Positions 63,043 through 64,000 of a stretch of DNA of 64,000 bases are shown one piece after another. The notes beneath the pieces were generated by a model. That model worked only from the letters and a program-made list of their open reading frames with translations, was not told where the DNA came from and did no database searches. The number at the start of each line of letters is the position of its first letter. Position 1 is the first letter of the stretch. Made by a program: the position numbers and the translations under genes. Location of the stretch: positions 434,001 to 498,000 of the forward strand of contig JAYQSH010000005.1 in NCBI GenBank assembly GCA_038146805.1. Reading direction: 5' to 3'. This stretch comes from CAIYXB01 sp038146805 (GTDB lineage: Bacteria > Cyanobacteriota > Vampirovibrionia > LMEP-6097).

Positions 63043-64000
63043 ATGAAATCGCCCTTCCACAAAATATTGCCCTCACTAAGACTCGTTGAAATGCCGGATT
63101 ACGCATTTGGACAGCTTGATGAACTAAAAAACAAACTGGTTGAACAAGGAAAAGATTTAATAGATCTATCATTAGGGTCACCAGACAAAGAAACCGAAGA
63201 TAGCGTACTACAAGCATTATATAAAGGAATGCAAAAACCTCGAAATCAGAAATACCCAATTTTTCGTGGCTTACCAAGTTTTAAAAAAGAAATCGCAAAA
63301 TGGTTTGCTCAAAGATTTAATGTAGATCTTGACCCAGAGACACAAATTTTACCTTTACTTGGCTCAAAAGAAGGAATTGCACATATTGCTTTTGCTTATA
63401 TGCAAGAAGGCTTTTTGAGTATTATTCCATCGCCTTACTATCCAGTGCACATGCGTGGTACAGTTCTTGCGGGCGGACAAGTTTTTGAATTGAAACTAAA
63501 ACCAGAAAATAATTTTGTTGGTGATTTAGATGAATTAAGTGAAGATATTTTGCTTAGAGCAAAAATCATGATTATTTCTTATCCACACAATCCCACTGGG
63601 GCAGTAGTTTCTAAAAGCTATCTAGAGAAAGTTGTTAAAATTTGCAAAGAGTACAATATCTTACTCATAAATGACTTAGCTTACTCGGAGATTTGGTTTG
63701 ACAACAACAAACCTGTTTCAATTTTAGAAATTCGTGGTGGCATGGACATTGGAATTGAGTTTCACACTTTTTCAAAAACTTATAACATGGCTGGCATGCG
63801 CCTTGGCTTTGCCGTTGGTAATGCAAGCATCATCGAAACTCTTTACAAATTAAAAACTAATATTGACTACGGTGTTTGCATGGGAATTCAAGAAGCAGGA
63901 ATCGCAGCACTTGCACTTGGCGATGATTATAGAGAAGAAGTACGCCTGAGCTATCAGGAAAGAAGAGATTACTTATATCCAGTACTTAAAGGCATGGGAT
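63043..64000 (+). CDS. Class I/II PLP-dependent aminotransferase, LL-diaminopimelate type (partial)
   Basis: The frame opens at ATG 63043 and runs off the window after 319 codons. Fold type I features are clear: LIDLSLGSPDKETEDSVL near the start, ILPLLGSKEGIAHIAFAY, IPSPYYPVHMRGTVLAGG, SYPHNPTGAVVSKSYLEKVV, LLINDLAYSEIWFD, and FSKTYNMAGMRLGFAVG with the PLP lysine at about residue 245. Closest in style are LL-diaminopimelate aminotransferases (DapL), which make lysine and peptidoglycan precursor in one step in cyanobacteria and chlamydiae. Alanine or aspartate aminotransferase is not excluded. Upstream, 62921-63042 holds no gene. Confidence 0.88.
   Translation, partial: MKSPFHKILPSLRLVEMPDYAFGQLDELKNKLVEQGKDLIDLSLGSPDKETEDSVLQALYKGMQKPRNQKYPIFRGLPSFKKEIAKWFAQRFNVDLDPETQILPLLGSKEGIAHIAFAYMQEGFLSIIPSPYYPVHMRGTVLAGGQVFELKLKPENNFVGDLDELSEDILLRAKIMIISYPHNPTGAVVSKSYLEKVVKICKEYNILLINDLAYSEIWFDNNKPVSILEIRGGMDIGIEFHTFSKTYNMAGMRLGFAVGNASIIETLYKLKTNIDYGVCMGIQEAGIAALALGDDYREEVRLSYQERRDYLYPVLKGMG

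Noticed and set aside
63026..63277. Minus-strand frame of 83 codons
   Set aside because: It is antisense to the well-supported aminotransferase gene.

Overview
The window is AT-rich, densely coded bacterial DNA from an organism with a Gram-negative type envelope: an RND efflux pair, an O-antigen ligase-like protein, a Tad secretin and periplasmic c-type cytochromes. FtsZ ends in an IP-x-FL tail and is accompanied by SepF rather than a visible FtsA. A GatD-type amidotransferase, a class I/II aminotransferase of the LL-diaminopimelate type and separate loci for the ATP synthase alpha and beta subunits are also present. This mixture fits a non-photosynthetic member of the cyanobacterial phylum (Melainabacteria/Vampirovibrionia) best. 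That placement is inference from gene content; no rRNA gene is present.

Layout. Positions 1-13100 are accessory and disturbed: atpA (partial), a nested repeat, an ankyrin-like gene cut by an IS30 element, two unknown proteins lying between 156-bp direct repeats, a cytochrome peroxidase/symporter/metalloprotease operon, tRNA-Leu, yggS-sepF, and a 720-bp cluster of four repeat families. Positions 13100-24200 carry dprA, a divergent PEP carboxylase-like gene, folP, pheS, atpD and unknowns. Positions 24181-35011 are one long minus-strand Tad/Flp pilus operon: TPR protein, unknown secreted protein, Flp-like pilin, CpaB, TadZ, TadA, TadB, TadC, secretin, two small membrane proteins and a response regulator. 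Positions 35100-46350 hold murC with an unusual leader, glcF-glcE, gatD, an FKBP isomerase, pfkA, a phosphorylase-like protein, ftsI, pheA and rnhB. Positions 46350-64000 hold the RND pump, glycosyltransferase and O-antigen ligase-like genes, ftsZ, ffh, a DUF4331 protein, an acyltransferase, an FtsB-like protein, nuoL, a lysine-rich protein and an aminotransferase cut by the window end.

Two themes cross the window. First, at least nine reading-frame breaks are repaired by adding one base to an A or T run (yggS twice, sepF, tadA twice, glcE, rnhB and the 62-kb gene twice); murC breaks differently. This looks like homopolymer sequencing error, or else frame rescue by transcriptional slippage. 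Second, four families of short inverted-repeat elements (called A-D here) are dispersed, nested in one another and in one case tandemly amplified. One has been captured as the C-terminus of a protease and another forms a perfect 39-bp inverted repeat between ffh and ftsZ.
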